A DNA stretch of 24,976 bases from Thamnocephalis sphaerospora (lineage: Eukaryota; Zoopagomycota; Zoopagomycetes; Zoopagales; Sigmoideomycetaceae). Shown here in pieces: positions 1 to 10,949 of the stretch. The notes beneath the pieces were generated by a model that saw nothing but the letters and a program-made list of their open reading frames with translations, was not told the DNA's origin and did not search any database. The translations under genes and the position numbers were made by a program. The stretch is taken from contig KZ992634.1 in the NCBI GenBank assembly GCA_003614735.1, positions 1 through 24,976 on the forward strand. The letters run 5' to 3'. Every line of letters begins with the position of its first letter. Within the stretch, counting starts at the first letter, position 1.

Positions 1-410
1 TATGTTGCACACGTAAGCACCTCAAACATGGTTCAGCATTCCTTGGATGGTCGCCTTATCTCACTTCTATCGTTATTGACTTGACAGACTGCAATGGTGC
101 GCAGCGCGGTGGGTGCGCGGCGCAGCGGATACACGACGTACGGATGCGCGGCGCAGTGGGTGCACGGAGCACGAATGCGTGGCGCACGCTGCAACCGCAA
201 AGGCTACAAAAAGCGCAATGCTTTTCGCGAATACTCCGCCCTTTTTCCTCCCAACTACGCTCTTTTTGACGCCGCACGTACGCTCCTTGATAGCTGTTTT
301 GTTTTTCTGGCTACACTAGTCGAAGGACTTGGGCTTTGCAGCCTAAAGTTTTTCGTGGACGTGCGCTGTTACTTGTGCCGCTGAAACTACCCATCAAGCA
401 ACCTTTGCTT
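1..410. other. Upstream region with no supported gene
   Basis: No coding exon can be supported here. The first 110 bases are unremarkable. A short GC-rich tandem repeat follows at 114-187, and the rest leads to the first ATG of the gene at 411. Open frames on both strands across 56-384 overlap the repeat, resemble no family I know and mostly lack convincing starts. The stretch probably holds the promoter and leader of the gene at 411. Confidence 0.5.
114..187. repeat. 31-bp tandem repeat, about 2.4 copies
   Basis: Copies begin at 114, 145 and 176, exactly 31 bases apart. Each opens with a block close to TGCGCGGCGCAG and continues with a more variable part containing CACG and ACG(G/A)A. The third copy is cut off after about 12 bases. 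The copies differ at several positions, so the array is not freshly expanded. Confidence 0.75.
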
Positions 411-1690
411 ATGTATCCTACAGCATCGACAGCACGGCCGTCTTGCTCGCAAGAGTTCAGTATGAATGCAGCGCATCTTTCTTTCATGACGGTAGAAGTG
501 CGGTCCTTTGGTTACTGGACGCCGAAAGGCAAAGAGTTTGTATACGAAAGAGTTCAGGAAGTGTACTGTTATTGTCTGGACTGCGGCAAGGAGTTTCGCT
601 GCGAAGAAAGTAATGGCTGGGAAGAGTTTGTCGATCACTGCGTGGCACACCGTCAGCGGGTAGACTGCTCGTCAGGCCATGAGTCTGGCCTTCAGTGTGG
701 CCAGCCGCCATCGGGGTGCTTAGTTGCACGCACGATCGTTGCCAACTGTCTGGCCAAGGTTTACAAGCAGGAAGTAGGGTATTGCTTGGTAAGCCTAACA
801 ACAGCGTTGCCAAGCTTTACGCCTTTTCTTACATTACGGTTGGCAGTTTTGTGCACGCACATCTAGTCGCTTGCGAGACATAGGCCGCCATTTTCATGAA
901 CATGAGGATCAAGAATGGATTTTGCAGCACCCATTCTACCGCAAGTATGCTAAAGAAGAGCAGGATTATACGGGAACGGGCTTTGGTAGTGTCCCAGCAG
1001 TGCTTACCGGCATTGCGGCGATTGATTCAAGCGCCGAATCCATGCTTTTCGCATGGATGGCGCACATATGTCTGGATGCCATCTATGCACTGGTGCTGGA
1101 GACAGTTTTACTACCACCGCCACAAGATTATGGTATACCTTCCTTTGATATTCAAGCTGACACTGGCGCGGCAGGCTGGGAGATTCCTGTTGCCGAATTG
1201 CAAGACAGCAATGTGCCAATGTTACAACCGCCCATATCGCCGGAAAGTCAACCAGGCTTGGAACACTTGAACCAGATGGTGTCCTCCTCACTCGCATGGT
1301 CTATGGAGGGTAAGCACGTAAACCTGTTTGCCTTATTAGGGTATGCTATACTAATGCAATTACCTTTTAGACGGACATGTGAGTGGCGATTTGCAGGAGA
1401 TGCTTGTCGACGATCAGCAAAGTGGGGCGCATGCACCTGCCAGTATGCCAGCAGCACACACCCATAGCGACCATAAAGGTGCCGGAGCCAATGTCTGCGT
1501 CGATGATGACGACAACGAGGGCGAGGACGAGGACGAGAACGACGACGGGGGCGACAACGCCGACGACGGGGCTGCTGGAGATGTAGTCATGAGCGGGCAC
1601 TGGGGTGGCGTTGCGAGTATATATTCCGGCTCGCAAACGCACCGGCAACAGCAAGGAGATGCAGACTACGACGTTCAGGTGCCTCAGTGA
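411..1690 (+). CDS. Unrecognised zinc-finger-like protein with acidic C-terminal tail
   Basis: I do not recognise the family. The reading frame from the ATG at 411 has a CxxC...HxxxH element (CLDC at about 585-596, then HCVAH near 636-650) with an unusually long spacer for a C2H2 finger. A second block starting near 884 is rich in His, aromatic and acidic residues (GRHFHEHEDQEW) and runs to 1309. A clear intron follows at 1310-1370 (GTAAGC donor, ACTAAT branch-like motif, TTTTAG acceptor). The last exon carries a run of about 30 mostly Asp and Glu residues near 1500-1570 and stops at 1690. The join between the first two blocks is unresolved. The phase-compatible choice I prefer is an intron at 779-866, which would give 376 residues, but 652-883 also fits. 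A later start at 462 or 487 is possible. A nuclear or DNA-associated role is only a guess from the finger and the acidic tail. Confidence 0.5.
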
Positions 1691-1813
1691 GCTAGACAGC
1701 CAGCGATAGGCAACCACCAGTGAGGCCGAGCACTTTTATTGAAGGCTGTAGGCAAAAACGATTTGCATCGTCAAGAAACGTTTGCCAACCCAGGGTTTCT
1801 TTGTATTCTGAAT

Positions 1814-1819
1814 AATAAA
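1814..1819 (+). terminator. Candidate polyadenylation signal
   Basis: AATAAA lies 124 bases downstream of the stop codon of the gene at 411-1690, in a locally AT-richer stretch. Its position and sequence fit the 3' end signal of that gene. Confidence 0.5.
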
Positions 1820-4038
1820 GCGCTGTGCTAGTGAAGCAAGGCTTTTTTGTCGATTGTACCTATACCATCCGTGCATGCATTATACTCTGTGGCGAGCTGG
1901 TGTGTTTGATGGGTGCTAATGGGGTACCTGTTGCGCGTAGCTGTCAATGTAATGGCAAACACGGCAGAGTAGTTTATCAGCACGCATCTGCACACATGCC
2001 GATAAACACGGCAATATATATACGCATAGTGGTCCATGGCGAGTCACCTTATGTTGCAGCTGCGGCGGTCGCCTGGTGCAAGTTACTGCCCGCCTTTTAT
2101 CACGTGGACACGTCATGCAGTCGCCACATGTCGCTGGTCCGCATAGCCCGCAGCACACGCTAGCAGTCCTCGTCTCTGGTGCTCATTGCCAACCGCACTG
2201 GTAATGTCTGTGTTCCAACAATAGCTCACACCCCTGCGCGACGCCAATCTATACATAGCCATCCCTCTGTTCCCATGTCGCATCGCTACGCTAGCGGCCA
2301 GCGGTGCAGCGGATTGCCCGCCAAGGTACAGCGTCGCAGGCACGCATTCGGCTGGCTGTTGGAGGATATTCGGGCCCTGCGCTGAGTGCCTGCCAACACG
2401 CCGCTTTGGGAAAACATATTGGGCCATCGTGCTGTCGTAGATGGTCAGTCTTTTGGGCGCTTACGGCCTGGACCGCCGACCGACCGGGCCAAGTCGGCAG
2501 CTATTTCTGAAATGTCTTGGCAGCGGCGCAGCCTTTTTGCGCTCGGCAGTTGGCGGCAACATGCTTTCTGGTAAGTTGCTTTGCGATTATGCATAGCCCG
2601 GTCTTGTGCACCACAAGACGTTACGCAGCTAAGGAGCTACGGCCGATCCGATTCGCCCGTGCCGTGCGTGCAGCGCTTCACGAAGCAGGGCGCAGCTCAA
2701 TTGGCCAGCTGAAAAGCCAAACTGGAGGCATCGTATCAGTGTGCTACTTGACAGAGTACCAGACCGCAAACAGCAGTTGTGTAGCGGGTGGGCAGCGACG
2801 CTAGTGGCGGCGGCGGCGGCGGCGGCGATAACGACGCCGATGATGATAGATCTGTATTTGCCGACGCTCTCCTGCAGGGATAATGACGACAGCTGTCTGT
2901 GCTTTAGGTCGCTATCGCGCGCAGGGCCAACCCTTTCGAAGACGGCGGCATGTGGTGCGCGACCAACGCCGGTGGCGCTTTCGGACGCTTGCGACAAAAG
3001 CTTGTAACGGCGGAGTTGCCGCAACGATGCAGCGGCGTACTAACGCGGCGGCGTGTGCTACTTATGACCGCGCGCTGGACGCGGCCGCCACACGCTAGCA
3101 AAGATGCGCGTGTGGGCGCTTTGAGCCATCCCAAACGAGTCTGATGACATCACACCTTATGCGGTTATTATGGGCGCCGCGGCTATACATATCGCGTATG
3201 AAGGCAAACCCGCAGATGCTATGGGGCGCAAAGCACACGTAGATTCCCAGTCCGCACACAGGCGTGGGCTAGATGACTGCACCGATGCTGCTGGTCGCGC
3301 TGCACGCTACCGTCGACAATCTATTTTTGCCGCACCTCCACGCCGTACGGCGCCACCGCCAAACAAGCGACGTGCCACTTCATCCACCCACCGCTTACCT
3401 CGGTTGTGCAGCACAGCGGGTGGCGCGGTTGGTACATACGCGCGCAGGAGTTTGTCTTGGCCTTGCGCCATTTTGGCACGCTTGCTTGTCAACACCCTTG
3501 CGCCGAGGAGACGCTCGCCCACGGACCAGCCGCCGCGTCGGCTTACTCTTTTTGGTCAAAGCACCAGCAAATGACACAGCGGCGGCGTCTGCAGCATGCA
3601 CGCAAAAGGTAGCGCGGGTACCGGTAGGCCAGCTGTGCCGCGCTACGGTTGCACCAGCCTATTCCCGCTGATTGGTGCTTCCGCTGCATGACACGCTCTG
3701 AGGCAGTGGCTGCAAGAATAGGCGTCGTGGTTGGGTGCTGCCGTGGCGGCGACCAGCGTAACAGCAGCGTCGGCAGCGCTGGAGCTTCACGTGTGACGCT
3801 AACATTCAACGCCCTTGCTGGCTATCGTCATCGATCCCGAGTGGTGGTGTAGTCATAAATAGTGCGGCGGCCAACTTTTGGTTCGGCCGGCGCTACGCCA
3901 CGACACTCTACCGCATCATTTCGGCAGCCTGCATCGCCGCTACCGCCGCCTATACACCATCGGCGTCTCCAGCTTGCCGCTGCCGTTGTTACATCAGCAG
4001 CCGCTGCGCCTGACACTGATTGCCTGCGCTCCGCCGCT
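1820..4038. other. Long intergenic region, no supported gene
   Basis: About 2.2 kb of GC-rich DNA. Open frames occur on both strands, but none shows a known motif, coherent codon pattern or supported splice structure. Many begin at TTG or GTG rather than ATG. The stretch contains a GGC triplet repeat at 2806-2827. Isolated GCCAAG cores are seen, for example CTTGGCA at 2516-2522. It probably contains the promoter of the zinc-finger gene at 4081. An undetected fast-evolving gene cannot be excluded. Confidence 0.5.
2806..2827. repeat. GGC triplet repeat
   Basis: Seven GGC units in a row plus one base, uninterrupted, outside any supported gene. Confidence 0.9.
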
Positions 4039-4051
4039 GCCAAGCCTTGGC
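4039..4051. promoter_or_regulatory. Inverted pair of GCCAAG cores upstream of zinc-finger gene
   Basis: The sequence reads GCCAAG, one base, then CTTGGC: a perfect inverted repeat of the PacC/Rim101 target core. It lies 29 bases before the ATG at 4081. GCCARG is the known target core of Aspergillus PacC, and TGCCAAG that of yeast Rim101. Here the base before the first half-site is T, giving TGCCAAG at 4038-4044. Function is inferred from motif and position only. Confidence 0.4.
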
Positions 4052-4080
4052 CTACGCCGCCGTCCCCTTCCAACCTCCAT

Positions 4081-5107
4081 ATGAAGCAGTCTTCTTATAT
4101 TCGCGCCCAGCATCGGGCCCAGCACGCACAGCCGCTACGCTGCGTGTGGGAGAAATGCGGTTTCCAGCTGCCGGCAGGCCATACCGGCAGGGAACTGCTG
4201 GACCACTGGCGCAAGGAGCACGGCGCACCGTTTCGCGCTACCGATTCAAACGCTGCTGTCATGGTGGCCTGCCACTGGGGCACCTGCAATAAGCAGTTCC
4301 GTCCTGGCTCCTACAGCGCCGAAGCACACATTCGCGGGCACCTTGCTCGCGATATCGGCTGGAAAGAGTTTAAATGCACGGTAAGTAGCGTGTGTGTGTG
4401 TGTGTGTGTGTGTGGGCTTGTAGCTTATCGCGATCTGCATCCATGTAGGCCTGCCACGTCAACTTTACTCGTCGGCCAGACCTGACGGCACACATGAAAA
4501 AGAAGCACAGCGACCCTCATTCGCCTGCCATGAACGCCGCCACACCGGCTATGCTTGCCGCCGACGCTGTCTCGAACGAGGACGCTTTTGCCGCACGCTT
4601 GCCTGGCCCGCTGTTGACAGAGGCCAACTACATGTTTATGAGCCCGCTGATGTCACTGTCGCCTGACGTGCACTCGCCTGGTACGTATTGTACGCATCGC
4701 ATCTGACACTAGGTCGAACTGGTCGCTTACCATGATCGTCTCTGTACATAGGACTCACATCGGACAGCAGTGTGCCCAGCGTTGAGACTTCGCCGCTTAC
4801 GTCGTCCTACCCGTCGACCATTCCACCGGTGCCTGACACTATCTTTGGTGCAGGCGACGCATCGCTTGACCTCTGCAATGTTTATCTGACTCCAAGCGTT
4901 GACACCACGGGGCTGCTGTCACCATCACTACCGCTGTCACAGCAGTTTCTCATGGACAGCATGCTAAACAATCTGCCTGACATGCTTGACAAGACTAATC
5001 CTCTTTCTACCTCAGTCCAAGAGGCGGCACCCATGCTGTTCTCCAATCTTGAGCAGCAATCGTCTGAGCTTGTCAACTGGACCGCCAGTTTCAACGCAAT
5101 GGTATAA
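4081..5107 (+). CDS. Three-finger C2H2 transcription factor (tandem CWCH2 type)
   Basis: Three exons, 4081-4380, 4449-4680 and 4752-5107, encode 295 residues. ATG 4081 is the first ATG in a frame that is open upstream without one. Finger 1 uses C21, C26, H42, H47 and finger 2 uses C64, C69, H83, H87. Each has Trp two residues after its first Cys (CVWEKC, CHWGTC), the signature of the tandem CWCH2 pair found in PacC, Zic and Gli proteins. Finger 3 is a textbook C-x2-C-x12-H-x4-H at residues 99-120. The rest is rich in Ser, Pro and Leu without a known domain and could be an activation or regulatory region. The first intron (4381-4448, phase 0) falls between the two cysteines of finger 3, exactly as in the PacC-like genes at 13115 and 18841. 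The linker and helices differ from PacC, so DNA targets are probably different. A nuclear DNA-binding protein is well supported; the regulated genes are unknown. Confidence 0.85.
4390..4414. repeat. GT dinucleotide microsatellite inside an intron
   Basis: Twelve GT units plus one base form a perfect tract starting nine bases after the 5' end of the first intron of the gene at 4081-5107. Every unit is itself a GT dinucleotide lying close to the true donor. Confidence 0.95.
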
Positions 5108-5526
5108 GTCACCATGACGCAACGCTCTTGTACACTATTTATTGCCTGCATTTCCCTCCTCTCTCTCTCTTCATCTCCATCAGCACTGGCATTCTGCGCG
5201 CCAGGCCGACTGGCGTTGCGCTGCATCGTTATCTCAGCATCTTCTCTTTTCCGCACGTACGTGTCTGCGTGCCTGCATGTGTCTATAAACGAACCACGCG
5301 CGGCGTCTTTGGCGCAGCGCAGCGTACATTCTTCTCTCTACGGCTGTACGGGTGTATGCGCGGACCTGCTTGATTCGCCCGTGTACTGTGATTGGTTTCA
5401 GCGTCGGAGCACCGATGGCAGTTGTATGCCTCTCCTTCACAACCTGCTTTTGCATTCTCCATTCCAATTCCACCCTTTAGCTCATTACCGCATTTGCAAG
5501 TGGCCTGCCGTGCAGCAAGCTTCGCC
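5108..5526. other. Intergenic region between zinc-finger and DDHD genes
   Basis: About 420 bases between two genes on the same strand. It starts with a CT-rich run near 5156-5180 and holds one GCCAGG core at 5200-5205. No exon, RNA gene or clear polyadenylation signal is visible. It should contain the 3' end of the upstream gene and the promoter of the DDHD gene. Confidence 0.5.
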
Positions 5527-7500
5527 ATGACCGCGGACACAAAAGCTGTCGACACGGACGATGCCCTGTTTTGGCAAGACCCGCAGCTAGAAGGGCGCAG
5601 TGAGTAACTCGGGCGATACCGGCATGGCCCGTAAACTGCTGACGTGCCTGTGTGCGTCCGGCGGTGGCCAGCGGTGCGCCACCTGGTGTTTGTGGTGCAT
5701 GGAATGGGCCGCCAGCTGGAAGAGCGGGGCAAATACCGCGATAACAGTGGGTGTCTGGAGGCACGCGCTGTGCACTGCATCCGGGTCACGAGGCTGACAG
5801 GCAGGCTGATCCGGTCGGGTACGCACAGTCCGTGATATGCGCCAGACGCTTCGGCAGGTGATGGACGATGAACTATGCCGGACCGATGAGGCTGTGGCCG
5901 TCATACCCATTGGTGAGTGGGTGCGACGGTGCGAGTGCCGGCACGCTGCTCCTCACGCTATTCGTCCGCGCAGAATGGCACTCGATATTGCACGACAAGG
6001 TTGACAAGTGCGCAGAGCATGTGTCAGCGTGCGCGCGGTGGCATTTCCGCTAATGGCTATGGCGACTTGTTAGGCGAATGTCTCGTACGACCCTCGTCAG
6101 CTGTGCCGCCATGCGCATGCTTTGCAACGAATATCTCGGCGACGTTCTCTACTACTTTACCGAGCGGCACGGCCAGCTGATCGTCAACATGGTGGCGGAG
6201 CAGCTCAACGCAAAGTATCACGCGTTCATGGCGCAGCAGCCTGACTTTGCTGGCGAGGTAACGCTGCTTGGCTTCAGCCTGGGCGGCGTGTGCTGCTACG
6301 ACATTATGGCGCGGCAGCCCGAGGGTGTCTTTGGCCGCCACCCCACCGACCGCATCACCGCGCCGCAGCTTGCATTCCGGCCGTCACACCTGTTCACGCT
6401 CGGTTCGCCGATTGGCGCCATCATGGTGATGCGAGACTGGCAAATGGACGATCTTCAGCTGCCGCGCTGGTGTCGCCACCAAAACATCTTCCACCCGTGC
6501 GACCCTATGGTAGGCGCTGCATGCTGCATGGTTAGACAAATGGCGTGCTGACGATAGCCATCGATGCGTCCAGGGCTACCGGCTGGAGCCGCTGATTGCC
6601 GAGCAGTATGCAGAGATACCGGCGGTATCCATTGACCATTTGCCGCAGCGCTCGCGCAGTATGCAGCTATTGGAGTGGATGGCGCCGCGCCGCCCCGCTT
6701 CGCTATTACCGGGTGTTGGCCATGCAATCCGGTTTATATCCGCCTTTGCGGGCTACATGTACGGCGCAGCCAGCCCTGCATCGTCTGTAGCGCAACAGGT
6801 TGGCGACGACAGTGACGACAGCATGGGCAACGGAGTGGCGGTGGAAGGAAGCGTTCATGTGGCAGCGCGTCGATGCCGAAAACGGCGGCGTGTCTCCAGC
6901 AGTGGCGAGAGCAACAACGGCAACGATGGCGACGACGACCACCGTGACGAAGACGCCTGGTGGTCGGGCACGGAGGAAGTGCAGGTGGAGGAAACGATGA
7001 CGATGGACGTTCAGCTCACGGGCAGTCCGGCCAGCATGGGACCGCTAGATGTGATTGATGTTTTAGACAGCGATGAAGAGAACGACGACAATGATCATGG
7101 CGGTCGAGAAAAGCAGCGCCATGATGCCGCAGTTGCCTCTGCTTTGCCTGCCGCTGGCAGCGAGTCCATGGAAGATGTAGCATCGGCGCCCGAGTCTGTC
7201 TCTGCAGACGCAGCATGTGCTGGCGACTATGTCCATGTTGCGCCAGATCCACTCTATCAGTATGCGACAGGAGATCCGGCGCCGCTGGACCGACGCATCG
7301 ACTTTGTACTGCACGATCCGCGTATGCGCACGCTCAACGAATACGTGATTGGCATTCGCGCCCACTTTAGCTACTGGCGCAATCGCGATCTGATGCGCCA
7401 TCTCTTGCGCTGTCTGGGCATAGAAACGGCGACCGCCGCCGCCGCCACTACTACAGACACCGCCACCGTCCAAACGCCATGTGATGAGCCGGTCTCCTAG
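5527..7500 (+). CDS. DDHD-domain phospholipase (PA-PLA1-like)
   Basis: Six exons (5527-5599, 5672-5746, 5829-5912, 5974-6007, 6074-6509, 6574-7500) give 542 residues. Every join restores family sequence: HLVFVVHGMG at about residues 28-37, then VIPIEWHS, then VDKRMSRTTL. The lipase nucleophile motif is GFSLGG, with the likely catalytic Ser near residue 157. The DDHD domain starts around HPCDPM-GYRLEP (about 229-240) and ends with RRIDFVL, AHFSYW and NRD (about 475-505), which supply its conserved Asp and His residues. Enzymes of this family hydrolyse phosphatidic acid and related phospholipids at secretory-pathway or other internal membranes. Between YMYG and DPLYQYATGDP lies an insert of roughly 155 low-complexity residues rich in Asp, Glu, Asn and Arg; such inserts vary widely in the family. 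The protein is short for the family and lacks WWE or SAM domains. The motif has Phe where many members have His (GHSLG). It converges with the gene at 7750-8565. Confidence 0.92.
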
Positions 7501-7749
7501 CCCTCTGTGTCCATCATTCACCCCCTTGAATACAGGCCCGCAAGCCATCTGTTCATCTAGCTGCCGACATGTATTGTGTCCTCGGTGTTTACAGCCGTCT
7601 TTCCTGGTGGCACGTGGCGCAGCATAGGTGTATTGATAATATCATGAATATTCGTTAATAGCAAGAAAGTGTAGCACGGCGATCGTCTGTGGGGTAAGAT
7701 TGCCGTAAAGCTACGGCGTGAGTATAGTAGGCGGCACACACTTCTTTCT

Positions 7750-8565
7750 CTAGTAAAGTACGATGGTAGCCGCCAAACCCGCCCCCGCGACCAGCGCGTG
7801 CAGAAGCTTGGCCGCCCCATCCTGCCTTAGCGTGTTGCTGGCCAAAGAAGTCATGGTCTCCTGGCTTGGCTTGGTGTTGGTCTTACCATCGAGGAATTCG
7901 GCTCCGCACACCTGTGACACGCTCTCCTTGGCAGCCTTGCCATCCTGCTCACCGAGCAACGCGCCTGGCTTGGTCCGATCCGCCTCGAGCAACACGGTGA
8001 GGATGCCCTTGTTGCAGTCGGTACACAGATCGCCTTTTGGCACGTGCTCCAGCGTCTGCTTACTCAACAGCTGTTGTTGCGGCGCACCCTTGAGTTTCGG
8101 ATATAGACGACCGTACGACTCGATAGCGCACAGCCCACCACTGGTCGACTGGATGCACGAGGCGTTGCGCAGCGGCGCGTAGTTGTCGAGGATGTGCAGC
8201 GCCGCCTTGAACGTGCCGGACGCACTGCCGCTCTGGATACTGCTGGCGCATTTTTCACGCATGTTGGCACGCAGCGTGTCCACCATGTTCTGTTCACAAG
8301 GTGCGACGCGACAGATGGCCTTGACCGCCAGGCTCACTTCATCCGGTTCAGGCAGCTCCTCTGAGCTGGCCAGCGGCAGCACCGAGCTCAGCGGCAGACA
8401 GGCATTTAGCTTTTCGTCGCTCATTTTGGCCATGAGGAAGGATCGGCAGGCAGAAGGTAGCTCCAACGCCAGGCTGAGCATATCCAGCGACGGCAGCGGG
8501 TCGGCCAGCACCGTTAGTGACATGGCAAGCACGCCAAGCGCGCTGGTTAGCGTGTGAGTACGCAT
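7750..8565 (-). CDS. Secreted cysteine-rich protein, DUF7729-like, possibly GPI-anchored
   Basis: A single exon encodes 271 residues from the ATG at 8565. The frame stays open upstream, but this start places a classic signal peptide (residues 1 to about 21, MRTHTLTSALGVLAMSLTVLA) at the N-terminus. The mature part has ten cysteines, including IC-x3-C near residues 85-89 and a CTDC pair near 181-184. The segment NYAPLRNASC is followed by GGLC. This spacing resembles the fungal DUF7729 family as I recall it, a match I could not test. The C-terminus ends in a hydrophobic stretch (LLHALVAGAGLAATIVLY) after a small-residue region, as expected for a GPI-attachment signal. Likely location is the plasma membrane or cell wall; the molecular function is unknown. 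It converges with the DDHD gene, leaving 249 bases between the two stop codons. Confidence 0.82.
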   Translation of the reverse strand: MRTHTLTSALGVLAMSLTVLADPLPSLDMLSLALELPSACRSFLMAKMSDEKLNACLPLSSVLPLASSEELPEPDEVSLAVKAICRVAPCEQNMVDTLRANMREKCASSIQSGSASGTFKAALHILDNYAPLRNASCIQSTSGGLCAIESYGRLYPKLKGAPQQQLLSKQTLEHVPKGDLCTDCNKGILTVLLEADRTKPGALLGEQDGKAAKESVSQVCGAEFLDGKTNTKPSQETMTSLASNTLRQDGAAKLLHALVAGAGLAATIVLY

Positions 8566-9484
8566 TGTGTTTGGCAACAATAACGCTAATCGTAAGAGAG
8601 CTACACGAGGAGTGAGAATGACGCACGCGCTCGGCAGGACCAAGCAAGAAAAGGTGAAGAGGAAGCGGACGCGGGTGGGCGTGTTCAATTAGCGTAAGTG
8701 CAGGAGTCGATCGTGGAAGCGTGAGCGGCAGAGTCAGGCTGGTCAGCCCAGCGGAGGCTTTAGGATGCGAATCAGGCCACGCGGGGGCTACAACAGGCCT
8801 CTTTCACCAATTTGCTCACTCTATCGCATCTATAAATGGCAGACATCCTGGTTCACATGCAGTGAACGTGCTACTGCCGCTTGCAGTAGAGCACTGCATG
8901 CGCTGGTACATATGCGTACATGGCAAGCGCTCGCCTGTGCACAGATGGATGCCATCGCCACTGCTGCCGTCTCTCTATGGACACGCATACACGCATACAT
9001 GCACCGGCCAGGTCTCCCAGACACGCCGCACGCACATCTACGTACACGCACCCATGCAGGCGTTGCTGACCAGGCAACCGATGTGACACCCACGTAGACT
9101 GCAGTAGGTGTGGCTAGCAAGGACCCATCCGCTTGCTTGCGTCAATGCATGCGCGCGCGCGCATATACACAGGCCGACAGCATGGCCAGCACCACTGAAT
9201 GCCGGCCCGCCTGCCTTCCTGCTCACTCGCTACCACGATGCCACCGGCGTGCTGACGGCAGCGGCTGGTCGCCAGCGTGACTGCGTTCACACACTCACTT
9301 TGGGTCGCCGGTGCGGATCGAGCGATGCAGCGGCAGCGTGACCTTTGCGCTACGGCCACACCGCACCGTCATTGATTGGCAGGCTGTCGCCACGCCGTGA
9401 TGCTAGCAATACTGCATGCCACAGAGCGCATCGGCCGGTCAGCGTGCAGACAATTGTGGCAGCGTGCAGACAGGCCACCACCGT

Positions 9485-9511
9485 TGCTGTTGCTGCTGCT
9501 GCTGCTGCTGC
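9485..9511. repeat. TGC triplet microsatellite
   Basis: A run of TGC units, with one TGT near its start, about nine units in total, outside supported coding sequence. Confidence 0.85.
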
Positions 9512-10160
9512 CCACCACGGCCACTGCACTCCGCACGACTGCCGCTGCAGCCTACATGGCGACGACAACGATAGTCTTGTGGGCGTACGGCGTGTTTGGC
9601 CTTGCTGCTTGGCACACCAATCATCGTTGCAGCATGTGCATGCATGCCTCGGAGGGTTTCCGGGTGTGCTTGCCTTTTTGTGTTGGCACCTTTTGCACGA
9701 CCATGTCCAAGGGGCAAGGCGCAAGACGTTGCGGTGGTTGCCGCCGCGGCTGATGAGCACAGCGGTGTTCAATCGCAAAGGCGGCTGACCGGTTTGGAGA
9801 GCATGAGGGTGACTGTTGTCGCTTGAAACGGACTAGACGTCTTGGCGCAAGGGACTCGGTAATCGATGGATATGCGCGCATGTGGGTGCGCGCGAAAAGG
9901 CGGTCAGCAGAAAATGCGGTGCGTCCCTTTGCTATCGGCTGCACAAAGCGCCTGGCTGGCGCAACCCGGGCAATGCCGAGATTGGGCAGCGTGGCCGCAC
10001 GAGCGCTGTGATGCATGACGCTGTGCTCAGCGCAGGCGGCACCGACACGGTTTGCGACAAGAGCGCCAGGAACGTGATGATACGTCGTCTCAGGCGTATT
10101 TACGTCCACACTTTGTGTTGCGGCCGGCATCGCAATGGCAAGCACGACAAGGCGCGTGCG

Positions 10161-10255
10161 CACATGTGTGTATGTGTGTGCAGGCGAGCGCGTGGGTGCA
10201 AGCATGTGTGCGGGTGTGTATGTGTGTGTACGTGTGTACGTGTACGGGTGTGTGC
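10161..10255. repeat. Imperfect GT-rich tract
   Basis: Interrupted TG repeats with CG and TA interruptions over about 95 bases. Some GTGTACGTGTACG parts are locally palindromic. No gene is associated with it. Confidence 0.75.
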
Positions 10256-10731
10256 GGATCGTGCGCATGTTCAAGCGTCGTAGCAGTGTGCGCCAGTGTA
10301 GAACCCTCCACGTGGTGCCTACGACGGGCGATGGAGAGCGCGCAAACGTGTGAGTGTGCCACCGACACGTCCGGCAGCATGGGAGTTGCGGGTGTACGCG
10401 GATGTCGACCCTTTGCCAAATTGGCTGGAGACCGCGATAACGCTGCGTGCACCTTGACCTGTCCCGCACTGCGGCATGGCGGCATGGTCGCCAAACCATC
10501 CGCGCGCACTGTGGCATGCGAGCGGGTCGGCACACAACGCCTCTTTGTTAGGCGTACGTCCACCGTGGTAGCCGTTGCGGCCATGGCGGTTGCCTCTGCT
10601 GGTGAGTCCGCGAGCAGACTGGCCGGCAGGCCGACGGATGCCGCGCGGCCTTTGTGTTTGCTGGACAGATGCGGATAGGACGGTTCGTGAGTAGCTGCAT
10701 GCTGGGCAGCACGCGTGAACGCGCAGCCTCG

Positions 10732-10754
10732 CACACACACACACACACACACAC
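10732..10754. repeat. CA dinucleotide microsatellite
   Basis: About eleven uninterrupted CA units in the repeat-rich intergenic region. Confidence 0.9.
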
Positions 10755-10949
10755 TCGTACGCCCTGTACACACGCACATCGGTCGTCGGCTCGGATCGGC
10801 CGACATGACTGCCCACGGGCGAATCGTGTGTGTGAGCGCGGGAGTGCGTGGGTGTGTACGCTGTGGCAGCGGCTGTCCAGCTGATCTCACTCGCTTCGGG
10901 ATGCGCTGCTCACCTGAACACACGCGTCGACGTGCTGACGTCCATTGCA

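Noticed and set aside
1825-2427. Overlapping short frames on both strands after the first gene
   Set aside because: No known motif or consistent splice structure. They lie after the polyadenylation signal and look like chance open frames.
8566-8688. N-terminal extension of the minus-strand secreted protein to an earlier ATG
   Set aside because: The frame is open, but starting at 8565 puts a standard signal peptide at the N-terminus, which the longer form would bury.
8831-8836. TATAAA on the plus strand
   Set aside because: No plus-strand gene follows within several kb, and it is in the wrong orientation for the minus-strand gene at 8565.
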